Notes under the pieces: model-generated
The model's database searches: none
What the model saw: only the letters and a program-made list of their open reading frames with translations
Told to the model about the DNA's origin: nothing
Position numbers and translations under genes: made by a program
DNA from: an uncultured beta proteobacterium
Lineage (GTDB): Bacteria; Pseudomonadota; Gammaproteobacteria; Burkholderiales; SG8-41
Direction: 5' to 3'
Length of the DNA stretch: 64,000 nucleotides
Assembly: GCA_903893565.1 (NCBI GenBank)
Contig: CAITMU010000065.1
Coordinates: 1-64,000, forward strand
Part shown: piece after piece, positions 53,980 through 62,869 of the stretch
How positions within the stretch are numbered: position 1 is the first letter of the stretch
How the letters are laid out: every line of letters begins with the position of its first letter

Positions 53980-55008
53980 TTATAGGTTGTCATCGAGAAT
54001 CGTTTTTTTTATACCGGCAAGAGCCCGTAGTTCTACCCACTGGGACTGCGAGAAATTAAGGCCTTCGAGCTTCGCTTTCGCGAGTGCCTCATGTCGACGC
54101 GCCCCGGGCAATCGTACTCCGTCAGAGTCCAATAAAGCCATGATTAAGGTTTCTACCCTTTCAAAATAAATTTCATTGGTGCCCATCACCTGTAAAGGGT
54201 TGATCGCGAGAATGGCGTGGCCAATATCGGGTTTGTTGCCAGGCTCAAAATAAGAATCATTTTCAAAACTACACGCTGCACCCGTGAGTGCCACACACAG
54301 CAACTCGACCATTAAAGCCAATGCAGCCCCCTTGACTCCTCCAATGGCGTTTAAGCTACCTTCTGACAAGGCCACCTGGGCATCCGTAGTCGGTTGCCCC
54401 AGCCGATCGACCGCCCAGCCCAGAGGAATCGGACGCCCTGCTTTGGCATAGACCATAATTTTGCCGCGAGTGACTTCCGTTAACGACAAATCAATGACCA
54501 CAGGTTCGGCATTTTGTCGTGGGAAAATGGCTGCAATGGGGTTCGTGCCATAGAAAGCTTTTTTGCCCCCCCAAGCATTAATGGCAGACGGTGAGTTAGA
54601 AAACGCCAAACCCACCATACCGGCAGAAGCAATAGGGACCAAGTGATCGGCGAGCGCTCCCATGTGATGACTTTTACAAACCCCCACAAAACTAACCCCT
54701 AGTTTGCGTGCTCGGCGGATGGCGATTTGTACTGCTTTCTCACAAGCAAGAAAGGCGAGCCCGCCACCTGCATCCACTAAAGCGGTGGCTCCCTTTTGAT
54801 GAACCACTCGGGGACGTGCTTTACCCAACGCTCGGCCTTGACGTAAGTGATCACAATACAACGCCAATCGTTGCAATCCGTGTCCCGACAGCCCCTGCGC
54901 TTCAGCACTGACTAAAGCGCGTGCCGTGGCCTCGGCCATGGTCTTTGTTGCCCCTGCACGTTTGAGGGCTTGGGTCGCCAAGCGGGTTAAAACCGTCAAA
55001 CTCGTCAT
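53980..55008 (-). CDS. Ldh family oxidoreductase (malate/sulfolactate/ureidoglycolate dehydrogenase type)
   Basis: A 342-residue NAD(P)-dependent dehydrogenase of the second malate/lactate dehydrogenase family. The catalytic His is in KSHHMGALADH, GTNPIAAIFP and VIDLSLTEVTRGK form the cofactor loop, and GGVKGAALALMVELL is the family's glycine signature. Relatives oxidise malate, sulfolactate, 2,3-diketogulonate or ureidoglycolate. As the last gene of an operon with a fumarase-type hydratase, it could oxidise the resulting malate-like product to an oxaloacetate-like acid. Confidence 0.9.
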   Translation of the reverse strand: MTSLTVLTRLATQALKRAGATKTMAEATARALVSAEAQGLSGHGLQRLALYCDHLRQGRALGKARPRVVHQKGATALVDAGGGLAFLACEKAVQIAIRRARKLGVSFVGVCKSHHMGALADHLVPIASAGMVGLAFSNSPSAINAWGGKKAFYGTNPIAAIFPRQNAEPVVIDLSLTEVTRGKIMVYAKAGRPIPLGWAVDRLGQPTTDAQVALSEGSLNAIGGVKGAALALMVELLCVALTGAACSFENDSYFEPGNKPDIGHAILAINPLQVMGTNEIYFERVETLIMALLDSDGVRLPGARRHEALAKAKLEGLNFSQSQWVELRALAGIKKTILDDNL

Positions 55009-55055
55009 CTTTGCATAGCCTTTCTAGACCGATGAAATTGAATAAAAAAACGATA

Positions 55056-56003
55056 TTACAAACCTTGCCCACCCTCGTATTTTTGCTTCACCTGCTCCGC
55101 GGGTAAATACTTTTCCTCTAAGGCCTTAAATTCATTAAATCCAGCAAATTCATGAAACGCTCCCATCGGGTGCGATTTTAATCGTTGCTGAAACTCAATC
55201 TCTGCCTGGGCCCCACGCGCTTTTAAATCGACGGCATAATCCCACATACCCATCATGGTGGATCGTAGCCCCGTCAAAGACACATGCATGATGCGATAAC
55301 CCATGGCTGCAAAATCTTCAAAACTCACCTTGGATTCATGCCACTTAAGGTTCGCCGAATAATTTAAATATAGGGGCATCGTCGGATACTCGCTTAACAC
55401 GGCTTGTGCAAAGCGTTGGGGCTGGGCGGGTTCTGCCGTTGGAAACTCTGCCCAGATCATATCGGCCCCTGCCTTGGCATACGCTTTAGCTCGACGTATC
55501 GCCTCCTCCAAGCCTCCACCAGCGGCAGCAATAGCATCCGTTCTGGCCATGATCATAAAATCTTTATCGCGACGTGCATCGGTGGCTGCACGGATCTTAC
55601 CGGCTGCCTCCTCCAAAGGAATCACCATTTTGCCAGCCACATGTCCACAACGCTTGGGGGCCACCTGATCTTCAATATGAATACAAGCCACACCGGCGGC
55701 CTCAAAATCTTTGACCGTACGAATCACATTCAACGCATTACCATATCCCGTATCCACATCAACAATCACCGGTAACTTTACACTGCTAGCAATATGTCGC
55801 GCGTTGTTTAACATCTCGGTTTCGGTAATGAATCCGACATCGGGTAATCCCAAAAGCGTTAAAGAAACGTCATACCCACCCACGTAAACAAAATCAAATC
55901 CCGCTTTTTCTACGATCATCGCATGAAGCGGCGTCGTAATCCCCGGGGAAGTTAAAAATGGTTTTCGCTTCAACGCTTCCCTTAAGGCACGTCCTTGACT
56001 CAT
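55056..56003 (-). CDS. Isocitrate lyase/PEP mutase superfamily lyase with KRCGH motif
   Basis: A 315-residue TIM-barrel enzyme. It has the lyase signature K117-R-C-G-H121 with the catalytic Cys119, as in 2-methylisocitrate lyase and 2,3-dimethylmalate lyase; the PEP mutases lack this pattern. VDVDTGYGN, HIEDQ and ARTDA are the metal and substrate loops. It should split a 2-hydroxy-dicarboxylate into a 2-oxo acid or succinate-type product. AAGGAG precedes the start; ATG 56003 fits better than TTG 56006. It lies between the Ldh-type gene and a Bug gene in the same operon. Confidence 0.9.
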   Translation of the reverse strand: MSQGRALREALKRKPFLTSPGITTPLHAMIVEKAGFDFVYVGGYDVSLTLLGLPDVGFITETEMLNNARHIASSVKLPVIVDVDTGYGNALNVIRTVKDFEAAGVACIHIEDQVAPKRCGHVAGKMVIPLEEAAGKIRAATDARRDKDFMIMARTDAIAAAGGGLEEAIRRAKAYAKAGADMIWAEFPTAEPAQPQRFAQAVLSEYPTMPLYLNYSANLKWHESKVSFEDFAAMGYRIMHVSLTGLRSTMMGMWDYAVDLKARGAQAEIEFQQRLKSHPMGAFHEFAGFNEFKALEEKYLPAEQVKQKYEGGQGL

Positions 56004-56055
56004 CAAAACTGCTCCTTATTCATTTTGGATTAAATACCTCTACCCCCTCTTCATC

Positions 56056-57030
56056 CTAGTCAAGCTGGGAGCCGGCTCGCTTCACCACATCGGCCCATTT
56101 TTGTATTTCTGCATGAAAAAAAGCGGTGAATTCCACCGGATTACTACCCACGGGCTGGGCTCCCTCAGCCTCAAAACGTTGCCGGGTATCTGGTTGGTGG
56201 ATAGCCTGAATGATCGCCTGATAAAGTGTTTGAACACTCGAAGCAGGTGTTTTTGCCGGTATAAAAAAACCATTCCATTGTAAAGCAGTGTGCCCGGGCA
56301 CCCCCGCCTCAATCAAGGTGGGGGTTGCAGGTAAGGCCTCCTGAGGCTCGGGCGCAGCGACCGCCAAAGCACGCAGCTTATGCGCACGCACCTGCGCCTT
56401 AGCCACCGGCATCACCACAAAACCACACTGCGCCTCTCCGATCATCAAACCCATCGCCTGAGGGGCCGCCCCCTTGAAAGGCAAATGCGTCATTCTTACT
56501 GACGTTTTTAATCGAAACAATTCCATCGCCAATTGCGCCATAGTGCCCGCGCCGGCTGAGGCATAAGTTAGGCTACCCGGCTGCTTTAATCCCAACGCAA
56601 TCAACTCTCGCACGTTTTTGACGGGAAGACTGGGGTGCACGACCAATACAAATGGATAGGAGGAGACCATCGACAGCGGCAAAAAATCTTTGATCGGATC
56701 AAAGCTTAATTTTTTAAACAGCGCCGGCACAATAGCCAATGAAGAATTACCAAACAGTAGCGTATATCCATCCGGTGCGGCCCTGGCCACGAGATCAGCG
56801 GCAATATTGCCGCTCGCTCCGGCACGATTATCAATCACCACGGCTTGTCCTAGAAGGGCGGTCATTTTTTGTGCCGTCACGCGGGCAATAGTGTCACTAC
56901 CGCCTCCCGCCGGAAACGGCAACACGAGGCGAAGACTTCTATTCGGAAAATCCTCAGCCACCGCAACGCTCAACCCTATCATGACCCACACACTAAAAAA
57001 GCCGATAGCCCACAAGCCGCCTTTTCGCAT
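56056..57030 (-). CDS. Bug/TctC-family periplasmic solute-binding protein (15 of 16)
   Basis: A 324-residue binding protein. The ATG at 57030 has GGGGGG upstream and gives a signal peptide ending at AVA before EDFPNRSLRLVLPF; the frame is open nine codons further. The loop is AGGGSDTIAR, then VIDNRAGASGNIA and HLPFKGAAPQAMGLMIG, where PFKG replaces PYKG. It follows the FrdA-like gene by 67 bases. As part of the dicarboxylate operon it likely binds the substrate or a close relative. Confidence 0.92.
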   Translation of the reverse strand: MRKGGLWAIGFFSVWVMIGLSVAVAEDFPNRSLRLVLPFPAGGGSDTIARVTAQKMTALLGQAVVIDNRAGASGNIAADLVARAAPDGYTLLFGNSSLAIVPALFKKLSFDPIKDFLPLSMVSSYPFVLVVHPSLPVKNVRELIALGLKQPGSLTYASAGAGTMAQLAMELFRLKTSVRMTHLPFKGAAPQAMGLMIGEAQCGFVVMPVAKAQVRAHKLRALAVAAPEPQEALPATPTLIEAGVPGHTALQWNGFFIPAKTPASSVQTLYQAIIQAIHQPDTRQRFEAEGAQPVGSNPVEFTAFFHAEIQKWADVVKRAGSQLD

Positions 57031-57097
57031 CTGACACCCCCCAAAGAAAGAAACCAACGCTTGACCGGTAAACCTCTTGTGAGCGTGCTCCCAGCGG

Positions 57098-58816
57098 CTA
57101 TTTTTTAATCAAACTCTCACCCGGTTTAACCCGTGAGAACACAACCGGTTTGGTCACACAATCAAATTGCCCTTCCCGCCAATGCACCGCAGTAAATCGA
57201 GAATTCTCCAAATCCCGTACCTGCGGGAAGTCACTTCGATAATGGGCCCCGCGCGAATCTTCCCGTACCATCGCAGCATGACGAATCGACTTAGACACTA
57301 AGAGAAGATTTTTTAAATTAATCCAGTCATGCCAAGTCAAATTAAATGCAAGCTGACTGGAGTCCACCCCCGTTGCATCCAACTGAGCTTCCAGATCGTC
57401 CAACAAAGCAGCAGCACGAGTCAGACTTTGTGCATCCCTCACGATCCCCACGTCATCCCACATCACGTTATAAAGGGTTTCACGAATCTCGGTTAAAGAG
57501 CCCACCGGTTGGTGAAAAGGGGCGGTGCAACCTTCTATCGCTAGCGCCATTGCTTGCTCATCGGGCTCCTGAAAACGACCCTGTGCTTTCACCCAGCCAG
57601 GCATCACATCGCCAGCAATGCCTCCAAAGACCGTTGAATTAGCCACCCCGTTGCCTCCCAGTCGATTGGCGCCATGAACCCCACCCGAGTCCTCACCCGC
57701 CGCAAATAATCCCGCCAAGCGAGTTTGGCAATCTAACTGAAACTCTACTCCCCCCATCATATAGTGAGCGGTCGGCACCACATCCACCAAGCCCTGAACC
57801 AAATCAAAACCACAGTCCGCACAACGCTCAACCATTCCTTTAAACTCACGGCGCACCATTTTCGGATCCAAATGGGCCATCGACATATAAAGCCCACCGC
57901 TCGCGCCCACACGCCCTTCGCGCATTTGCTGATACATGCCACGAGAAACAATATCCCGTGTCGCCCGCTCCTCTCGCGGATCATAAAGATGCATGAATCG
58001 TTCTTGTTGACCATTGAGCAAATAACCACCGGCGCCCCTTAAGCCCTCTTCAATAATGGTTCCTGTGATCCGGGTATCGGGCCCCGCAATTAATCCCGTG
58101 GGATGGAACTGCACCATCTCCATATCCCTTAGCGATAACCCGGCCCGAAGCGCCATCGCCATGCCATCACAGGTTTTATCCCCGGATGGGGTATGGAACT
58201 TATACATCGTGGGGCCACCACCGGTGGCGAGCAATACCGCTTTGGCTTGAACAAACACCAATTGCCCGCTGCGAATATCAATCATCAATACACCGGCTAA
58301 CGCATCCCCGGCCTTATTTTTAATAAATTCAATCGCTCGATGCTCTTCTAATCGCCCAATCCCCCGAGCCCACACCTGTTCGGCCAAACGATTAATGATT
58401 TCAATACCCGTTAAATCACCTTTATGTACGGTGCGATCAAAGGTCTGACCCGCAAACGCTTTTTGATGAACACTGCCATCGGGATTTCGATCAAAAAAAC
58501 AACCCAGCTCGTTTTCCAGTTCATGGATACGCTCAACAGCAACACTGACCAAGGTCCAAGCCAAGTCCTGGTCAGGTAACCATTTGCCCCCCTCAATCGT
58601 ATCCATAAAGTGTCGTTCAATGGAGTCTTCTTTGGCTAAAGCAACGTTATAGCCGCCTTGAACCATACGGGTGCAACCGGATTTACCCAATAAGCCCTTG
58701 ACGGCTACGGTGATGGACAATGAAGGGTCTTTTTGGTGCGCATGTAGAGCGGCAAAAAGTCCTGCTCCACCCGAACCCAAAATCAATATGTCGGTCTGAC
58801 GTCGAAGTATTTTCAT
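57098..58816 (-). CDS. Succinate dehydrogenase/fumarate reductase-type flavoprotein subunit with Cys at the FAD-linking position
   Basis: A 572-residue flavoprotein. The FAD-binding GSGGAGLFAA is at 14-23; HPTG, EEGLRGAGG, TRDIVSR, AHYMMGG and GANRLGGNG match the substrate pocket and proton path of SdhA/FrdA. The site that carries the covalent histidyl-FAD (SHTxxAxGG) reads SGCTRMVQGG, with Cys48 in the His position. So FAD may be non-covalent or bound through Cys. It should interconvert a succinate and a fumarate, or substituted forms. Its ATG overlaps the fumarase beta stop by four bases. Its three partner subunits lie upstream in the same operon. Confidence 0.91.
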   Translation of the reverse strand: MKILRRQTDILILGSGGAGLFAALHAHQKDPSLSITVAVKGLLGKSGCTRMVQGGYNVALAKEDSIERHFMDTIEGGKWLPDQDLAWTLVSVAVERIHELENELGCFFDRNPDGSVHQKAFAGQTFDRTVHKGDLTGIEIINRLAEQVWARGIGRLEEHRAIEFIKNKAGDALAGVLMIDIRSGQLVFVQAKAVLLATGGGPTMYKFHTPSGDKTCDGMAMALRAGLSLRDMEMVQFHPTGLIAGPDTRITGTIIEEGLRGAGGYLLNGQQERFMHLYDPREERATRDIVSRGMYQQMREGRVGASGGLYMSMAHLDPKMVRREFKGMVERCADCGFDLVQGLVDVVPTAHYMMGGVEFQLDCQTRLAGLFAAGEDSGGVHGANRLGGNGVANSTVFGGIAGDVMPGWVKAQGRFQEPDEQAMALAIEGCTAPFHQPVGSLTEIRETLYNVMWDDVGIVRDAQSLTRAAALLDDLEAQLDATGVDSSQLAFNLTWHDWINLKNLLLVSKSIRHAAMVREDSRGAHYRSDFPQVRDLENSRFTAVHWREGQFDCVTKPVVFSRVKPGESLIKK

Positions 58817-59421
58817 TTCACACCCAAAGCGCGTAACACGCTGGCCCTTTTTTCTTGCGCCGCTTCATTCACTTCAGTGTATAAATTGCCGCCATGGGAA
58901 TCCATCGTCACCAATAAAGGGCCAAACGAGCGGACCCGAAATTTCCATAAAGATTCGGGATTTAAATCATCCAAATCTACCGCCTCGATCTGCTCGATCC
59001 ATGTGGTCTCGAGAGCCGCCGCACCGCCTACGACTGCCAGATAAACCCCACCCAACACCTTGAACGCCTCTTGTGAGGCTGCAAAAAGACCCCCCTTGCC
59101 AATGGTGATACGCACACCGTATTGCTCCATCAATGGCCGAGTAAAGCGCTCCATACGCGCACTGGTGGTGGTGCCGATACAAATGGGTTCATAGCCACTG
59201 GGGTGCTCAACACTCACGGCCACTTTTCTCACATTAGGCGCGGTATGTATGACAGCGGCCCCTTGCAGATCAAAATGTGTTTTTCTGCCACGGTCAAATA
59301 AATGAATATACGTGGCATCTCGAATCCCAAACAACGTGCCATTCAGACTCACCGTATCATTGACACAGAGCTGTCTGGCTTGCGCCTCGCTAATAGGCAT
59401 CTGAAAATCGTAATGGGCCAT
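58813..59421 (-). CDS. Class I fumarase-type hydratase, beta (C-terminal) subunit
   Basis: A 202-residue protein matching the C-terminal domain of class I fumarases and the beta subunit of L(+)-tartrate dehydratase. GTLFGIRDATYIHLFD, CIGTTTSARME and IGKGG are in the expected order, with SHGGNLY near the end. It pairs with the alpha subunit to hydrate fumarate or an analogue. The ATG at 59419-59421 lies two bases after the alpha stop codon, so translation is coupled; an upstream frame to 59487 has no support. Confidence 0.9.
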   Translation of the reverse strand: MAHYDFQMPISEAQARQLCVNDTVSLNGTLFGIRDATYIHLFDRGRKTHFDLQGAAVIHTAPNVRKVAVSVEHPSGYEPICIGTTTSARMERFTRPLMEQYGVRITIGKGGLFAASQEAFKVLGGVYLAVVGGAAALETTWIEQIEAVDLDDLNPESLWKFRVRSFGPLLVTMDSHGGNLYTEVNEAAQEKRASVLRALGVK

Positions 59422-59423
59422 GA

Positions 59424-60299
59424 TTAATATCCGTAGACAAAACCGTCCGGGCTCAACGTTGCGCGAGCGCGTCGTGCCGAATGACACTGCATGTTCACAG
59501 CGACCGGATTTAACGTGATGTGGGTAGCAGCCAATTCCACGTGCACGGCAAAGGCGGTCGAGTCTCCCCCCAATCCCTGAGGGCCAACCCCAAGCTGATT
59601 CACCACGGCACTTAACTCTTGTTCTAAACGTGCCCCCTCTGAATCACGGCACTTCGTACCTAACGCTCTGGTAGCCGCTACCTTAGATAAATGCATACAC
59701 AAGTCCGCCGTGCCACCTACCCCCACTCCCACAATAGTTGGCGGGCACGTCTTGCCACCAGCCTCCAACACACAATCAATCACAAAGGTCTTGATTACGT
59801 CTACACCCTCAGCGGGCAATGCCATTTTGAGCCAAGAATTAGATTCCGAACCCGAACCCTTGGGTATCATCTCGATACTGAAATGATGGACCGCATCAGA
59901 AAAATCCACATGGATCACAGGGATGCCGGGGCCACAAGAAGTGTGTTCGTTTTTTCGTGTGATCGGGTGCACCACAGAAGAACGCAAAGGGTGCTCTCGG
60001 GTCGCACGCTCACAGCCCTTGACTATAGCCGCCTTCAAAGCAAAACCATCCCACTGAATACCCTGACCGACCACCACGTTATAAATAGGAATACCGGTGT
60101 CCTGGCACAAAAGATTCGTATTATCCTCGGCCACCTGGATGTTTCTGATCATAGTGCCAAGGATCGTTTTGCCGGTGGGGTGGCTCTCAAGGGCATTTAA
60201 GCGTTTAAAGCCCTCTTTAATATCAGGAGGTAAAAGTTTCAAGGCTCGGATATAAAGCGTTTTTGCAGCCTCTTCCACCTGTAAATAATCCAGTTCCAT
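59424..60299 (-). CDS. Class I fumarase-type hydratase, alpha (N-terminal) subunit
   Basis: A 291-residue iron-sulfur protein. The three cluster cysteines are in place: Cys65 in CQDTG, Cys185 in GKTCPP and Cys272 in [18 protein letters not shown] is the family glycine loop. With the beta subunit it hydrates a fumarate-type double bond using a [4Fe-4S] cluster; fumarase, tartrate dehydratase and mesaconase activities all occur in this family. AAAGGG precedes the ATG at 60299. It lies five bases after the Bug gene upstream. Confidence 0.91.
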   Translation of the reverse strand: MELDYLQVEEAAKTLYIRALKLLPPDIKEGFKRLNALESHPTGKTILGTMIRNIQVAEDNTNLLCQDTGIPIYNVVVGQGIQWDGFALKAAIVKGCERATREHPLRSSVVHPITRKNEHTSCGPGIPVIHVDFSDAVHHFSIEMIPKGSGSESNSWLKMALPAEGVDVIKTFVIDCVLEAGGKTCPPTIVGVGVGGTADLCMHLSKVAATRALGTKCRDSEGARLEQELSAVVNQLGVGPQGLGGDSTAFAVHVELAATHITLNPVAVNMQCHSARRARATLSPDGFVYGY

Positions 60300-60304
60300 A
60301 CCCT

Positions 60305-61297
60305 TTACTCCACAATCAGATGACGCGCATGAACAATTTTCCCCCACAGTACCGTTTCCGCTTTGATCGTGTTTGCAAAGTGCTCGGGGGTATCTCCCAC
60401 TGGCACCATACCGAGCTGCTCATAACGAGAGGCAATCTCACGATTTTGTAGAGCTTTAGCCGTGTCATTATTTATTTTAAGTAACACCGCTTTCGGTACC
60501 CCAGTCGGGGCGACAAAACCAAACCACCCCAAGTTTTCAAACCCGGGCAAGGTCTCTGCTACTGCAGGCACCTCCGGCAAAGTAGCAATGCGCTTTAGGC
60601 TCGTCACCCCCAGTCCCCGCAGTTTGCCTTGTTGAACCAAATTAATGGCGGCGGCCAAATTAGCCGTTACGAAATTAATCTGCCCCCCTAGCAAATCGGT
60701 CAATGCAGGCCCTTCGCCTTTGTAGGGGACATGGGTCGCATCAATGCCTGCTGCTTGCATAAAATTTTCTGCGGCCAGATGCGTTTGTGTGCCAAAACCA
60801 GCAGTGCCCATGGATAAACCCTTGGGCTTGGCCTTAGCAAGGGAAATAAACTCTTTAATCGATTTGGCTTGAAAACCCTGAGGCACCACTACAATTTGTG
60901 GGCCACTGGCAACCATCGTAATCGGTACAAAATCCTTTTGAGGATCGTAGGTCATCTTGCGATAAATATGCTGATTGGCGGTAACAATGGAACCAGATGT
61001 CATAAAAAGCGTGTAACCATCTGGATTGGCCTTGGCTGCTAGATCTGCACCAATATTGCCTCCGGCACCGCCTCGATTATCCACCACAATCGACTGGCCC
61101 CACGTTTCCGTCAACTTCTGAGCAATCACGCGTGTGACAATATCATTAGCCCCACCGGCGGCAAAGGCGACGATGATACGCAGCGGATGGCTAGGAAAAT
61201 GGTCTACCTCCGCAGCCATGGCACTACCCATCAACCCTCCACACATCAAAACGCTCAGACGACAAAACCCCCTAATACCTCTTTTTTTATTTTTCAT
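60305..61297 (-). CDS. Bug/TctC-family periplasmic solute-binding protein (16 of 16)
   Basis: A 330-residue binding protein starting at the ATG at 61297 with AAAGAGA upstream; the signal peptide ends at AMA before AEVDHFPSHPLRIIVAF. The loop is AAGGANDIVTR, followed by VDNRGGAGGNIG and HVPYKGEGPALTDLLGG. It stands between the membrane subunit gene and the fumarase alpha gene, only five bases from the latter, so it is part of the dicarboxylate operon and its ligand is likely the pathway substrate. Confidence 0.93.
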   Translation of the reverse strand: MKNKKRGIRGFCRLSVLMCGGLMGSAMAAEVDHFPSHPLRIIVAFAAGGANDIVTRVIAQKLTETWGQSIVVDNRGGAGGNIGADLAAKANPDGYTLFMTSGSIVTANQHIYRKMTYDPQKDFVPITMVASGPQIVVVPQGFQAKSIKEFISLAKAKPKGLSMGTAGFGTQTHLAAENFMQAAGIDATHVPYKGEGPALTDLLGGQINFVTANLAAAINLVQQGKLRGLGVTSLKRIATLPEVPAVAETLPGFENLGWFGFVAPTGVPKAVLLKINNDTAKALQNREIASRYEQLGMVPVGDTPEHFANTIKAETVLWGKIVHARHLIVE

Positions 61298-61430
61298 TCT
61301 CTTTGACTCCGCCCTTAAGCTTTTAACATCATCGATTAAGAACCCACCAGTGCATGGGGGACCTTCAAGACACGCTGCAGTCTGGACCATCTACCCTGAA
61401 GACTCAATACCGGTAGCCGCTTAAAAAAAT

Positions 61431-61778
61431 TTAAAATACCGATAACAAAAACATTAAACCCATCGCCACACTCACTCCCAACGCTAGCGCTAATAAAGTT
61501 TTATGCCACGATCTCCAAGGTAAAAACTCCAACATCAACAAACGCACCCCCCCACTCATATGGGCAGCCAACAATACCACCAACAGCGTTTCGGCGATCT
61601 TCACCCAAGGCTGCTCCGTCCAGCGCAAAAAACCTTGTAATTTAATTTCTCCTTGCAAAGCCTGACCCAGTGCCCAGAAATGTAGCGGTAGAAACAAACT
61701 TAAGGCGACCCCAGACATACGATGCAAAATAAAAGCCCAATACGCCGGGTGATTACGCGATCGAAAATCGTTCTTCAT
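61431..61778 (-). CDS. Succinate dehydrogenase/fumarate reductase membrane subunit, SdhC/FrdC-like cytochrome b
   Basis: A 115-residue inner-membrane protein with three hydrophobic segments. The heme and quinone signature HRMSGVALSLFLPLHFW is typical of SdhC, with His in HR and LPLH. The ATG at 61778 overlaps the preceding membrane subunit's stop by four bases (ATGA); a longer frame to 61880 lies inside that gene. Together the two subunits should anchor the FrdA/B pair and pass electrons to or from quinone. Confidence 0.86.
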   Translation of the reverse strand: MKNDFRSRNHPAYWAFILHRMSGVALSLFLPLHFWALGQALQGEIKLQGFLRWTEQPWVKIAETLLVVLLAAHMSGGVRLLMLEFLPWRSWHKTLLALALGVSVAMGLMFLLSVF

Positions 61779-62119
61779 GCTAAACCCTGCAAAGCAAAAA
61801 GAGCACGAAACCCACCCACCACCAAAGCCAATGCAATCGTCCCTAGTAAGCCGTCTATAATGCGACCCTGATAACCCCATTCCGCTACTACCGTTCGCAA
61901 CCCAATGGGGGCATGTATGGCAATGGCCAACACAAAAAGACTATAAAAAACGGTCCATAGGGAACTTTGATGCAAACGGGAAACGATATGGGCCGCGGTT
62001 AACCCCGAGCGCACAGCATAAATAATGGTTGCCAAATGCACCAAAACGCACAGCGCTAGTACGAGGGCACTGAGACGCTGCGCGCCCCATAAAATGACCT
62101 GAACTTTGATCGAACGCAA
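61775..62119 (-). CDS. Succinate dehydrogenase/fumarate reductase second membrane subunit, FrdD/SdhD-like
   Basis: A 114-residue inner-membrane protein with three hydrophobic segments. RLSALVLALCVLVHLATI and IHAPIGLRTVVAEW carry the conserved His residues that may bind heme. The start is uncertain: TTG at 62119 has AGGTGAG eight bases upstream, GTG at 62131 overlaps the FrdB stop codon region; I choose the former. Its 3' end overlaps the next membrane subunit by four bases. Confidence 0.8.
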   Translation of the reverse strand: MRSIKVQVILWGAQRLSALVLALCVLVHLATIIYAVRSGLTAAHIVSRLHQSSLWTVFYSLFVLAIAIHAPIGLRTVVAEWGYQGRIIDGLLGTIALALVVGGFRALFALQGLA

Positions 62120-62120
62120 T

Positions 62121-62840
62121 TTACAGCTCACCTTTCAAACTGGCATTGAGCACGGCTCGCTTTAACCCAGCAATGCCCGCCGTAGGCGAAATACCCTTAG
62201 GACAACGCTCCGTACAGGTGATATGGGTATGACAGGCCTGACAACCCGCATCGCCAGCCACCGCCTGCAAGCGCTCTTTTTGTGCCACATCACGCACATC
62301 ATTGACTAACGTCCATGCACGGCTTAAAGCGGCTGGTCCTAGATAATCGGCATTCCAACTCACCACTTCACAACTACTATAACAAACGCCACAGCCAATA
62401 CATTCGATGGCGGCATCCACGTTTTTGCGCGCCTTTGAGTCGGGTTTGACCTGCGCAAACGCTTCGTGCCGCGTATGCTCCCCCTGGAATTGACCGCGAG
62501 CCTTGGCCCATTTGTCAAAAAAAACACTCATGTCCGTGACCAAGTCCTTGATGACGGGCAAATTCCTCAATGGCGCAATTTCCAATAGCCCGTCCTTAGC
62601 CACTTTCGAAACATGGGTGCGACAAGTCCAGCGCGAAACCCCATTCACACTCATGGCACAAGAACCACAAACCCCCACCCGACACGCAAATCGATACGAC
62701 AAGGAGGCGTCGACTCGTCGCTGCACATAGGTGACAACGTCTAAAACCGTCTGGCTCTCCAGACGAGGAACTTTGTAGTCTTGAAACTCACCATTCTCGG
62801 CTTCAAGGCCACGCCAAATTCTCACTGTCAATTCACTCAT
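62121..62840 (-). CDS. Succinate dehydrogenase/fumarate reductase iron-sulfur subunit
   Basis: A 239-residue protein with all ligands for the three clusters of SdhB/FrdB: Cys53, Cys58, Cys61 and Cys73 for [2Fe-2S]; Cys147, Cys150, Cys153 and Cys213 for [4Fe-4S]; Cys157, Cys203 and Cys209 for [3Fe-4S]. GPAALSRAW follows the first ferredoxin motif as in family members. It carries electrons between the flavoprotein and the membrane quinone site. The ATG at 62840 has GAGGAC upstream and lies 29 bases after the ThDP gene. Confidence 0.92.
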   Translation of the reverse strand: MSELTVRIWRGLEAENGEFQDYKVPRLESQTVLDVVTYVQRRVDASLSYRFACRVGVCGSCAMSVNGVSRWTCRTHVSKVAKDGLLEIAPLRNLPVIKDLVTDMSVFFDKWAKARGQFQGEHTRHEAFAQVKPDSKARKNVDAAIECIGCGVCYSSCEVVSWNADYLGPAALSRAWTLVNDVRDVAQKERLQAVAGDAGCQACHTHITCTERCPKGISPTAGIAGLKRAVLNASLKGEL

Positions 62841-62869
62841 TCGGTCCTCTTATCGAGTCGAAACTAGGC

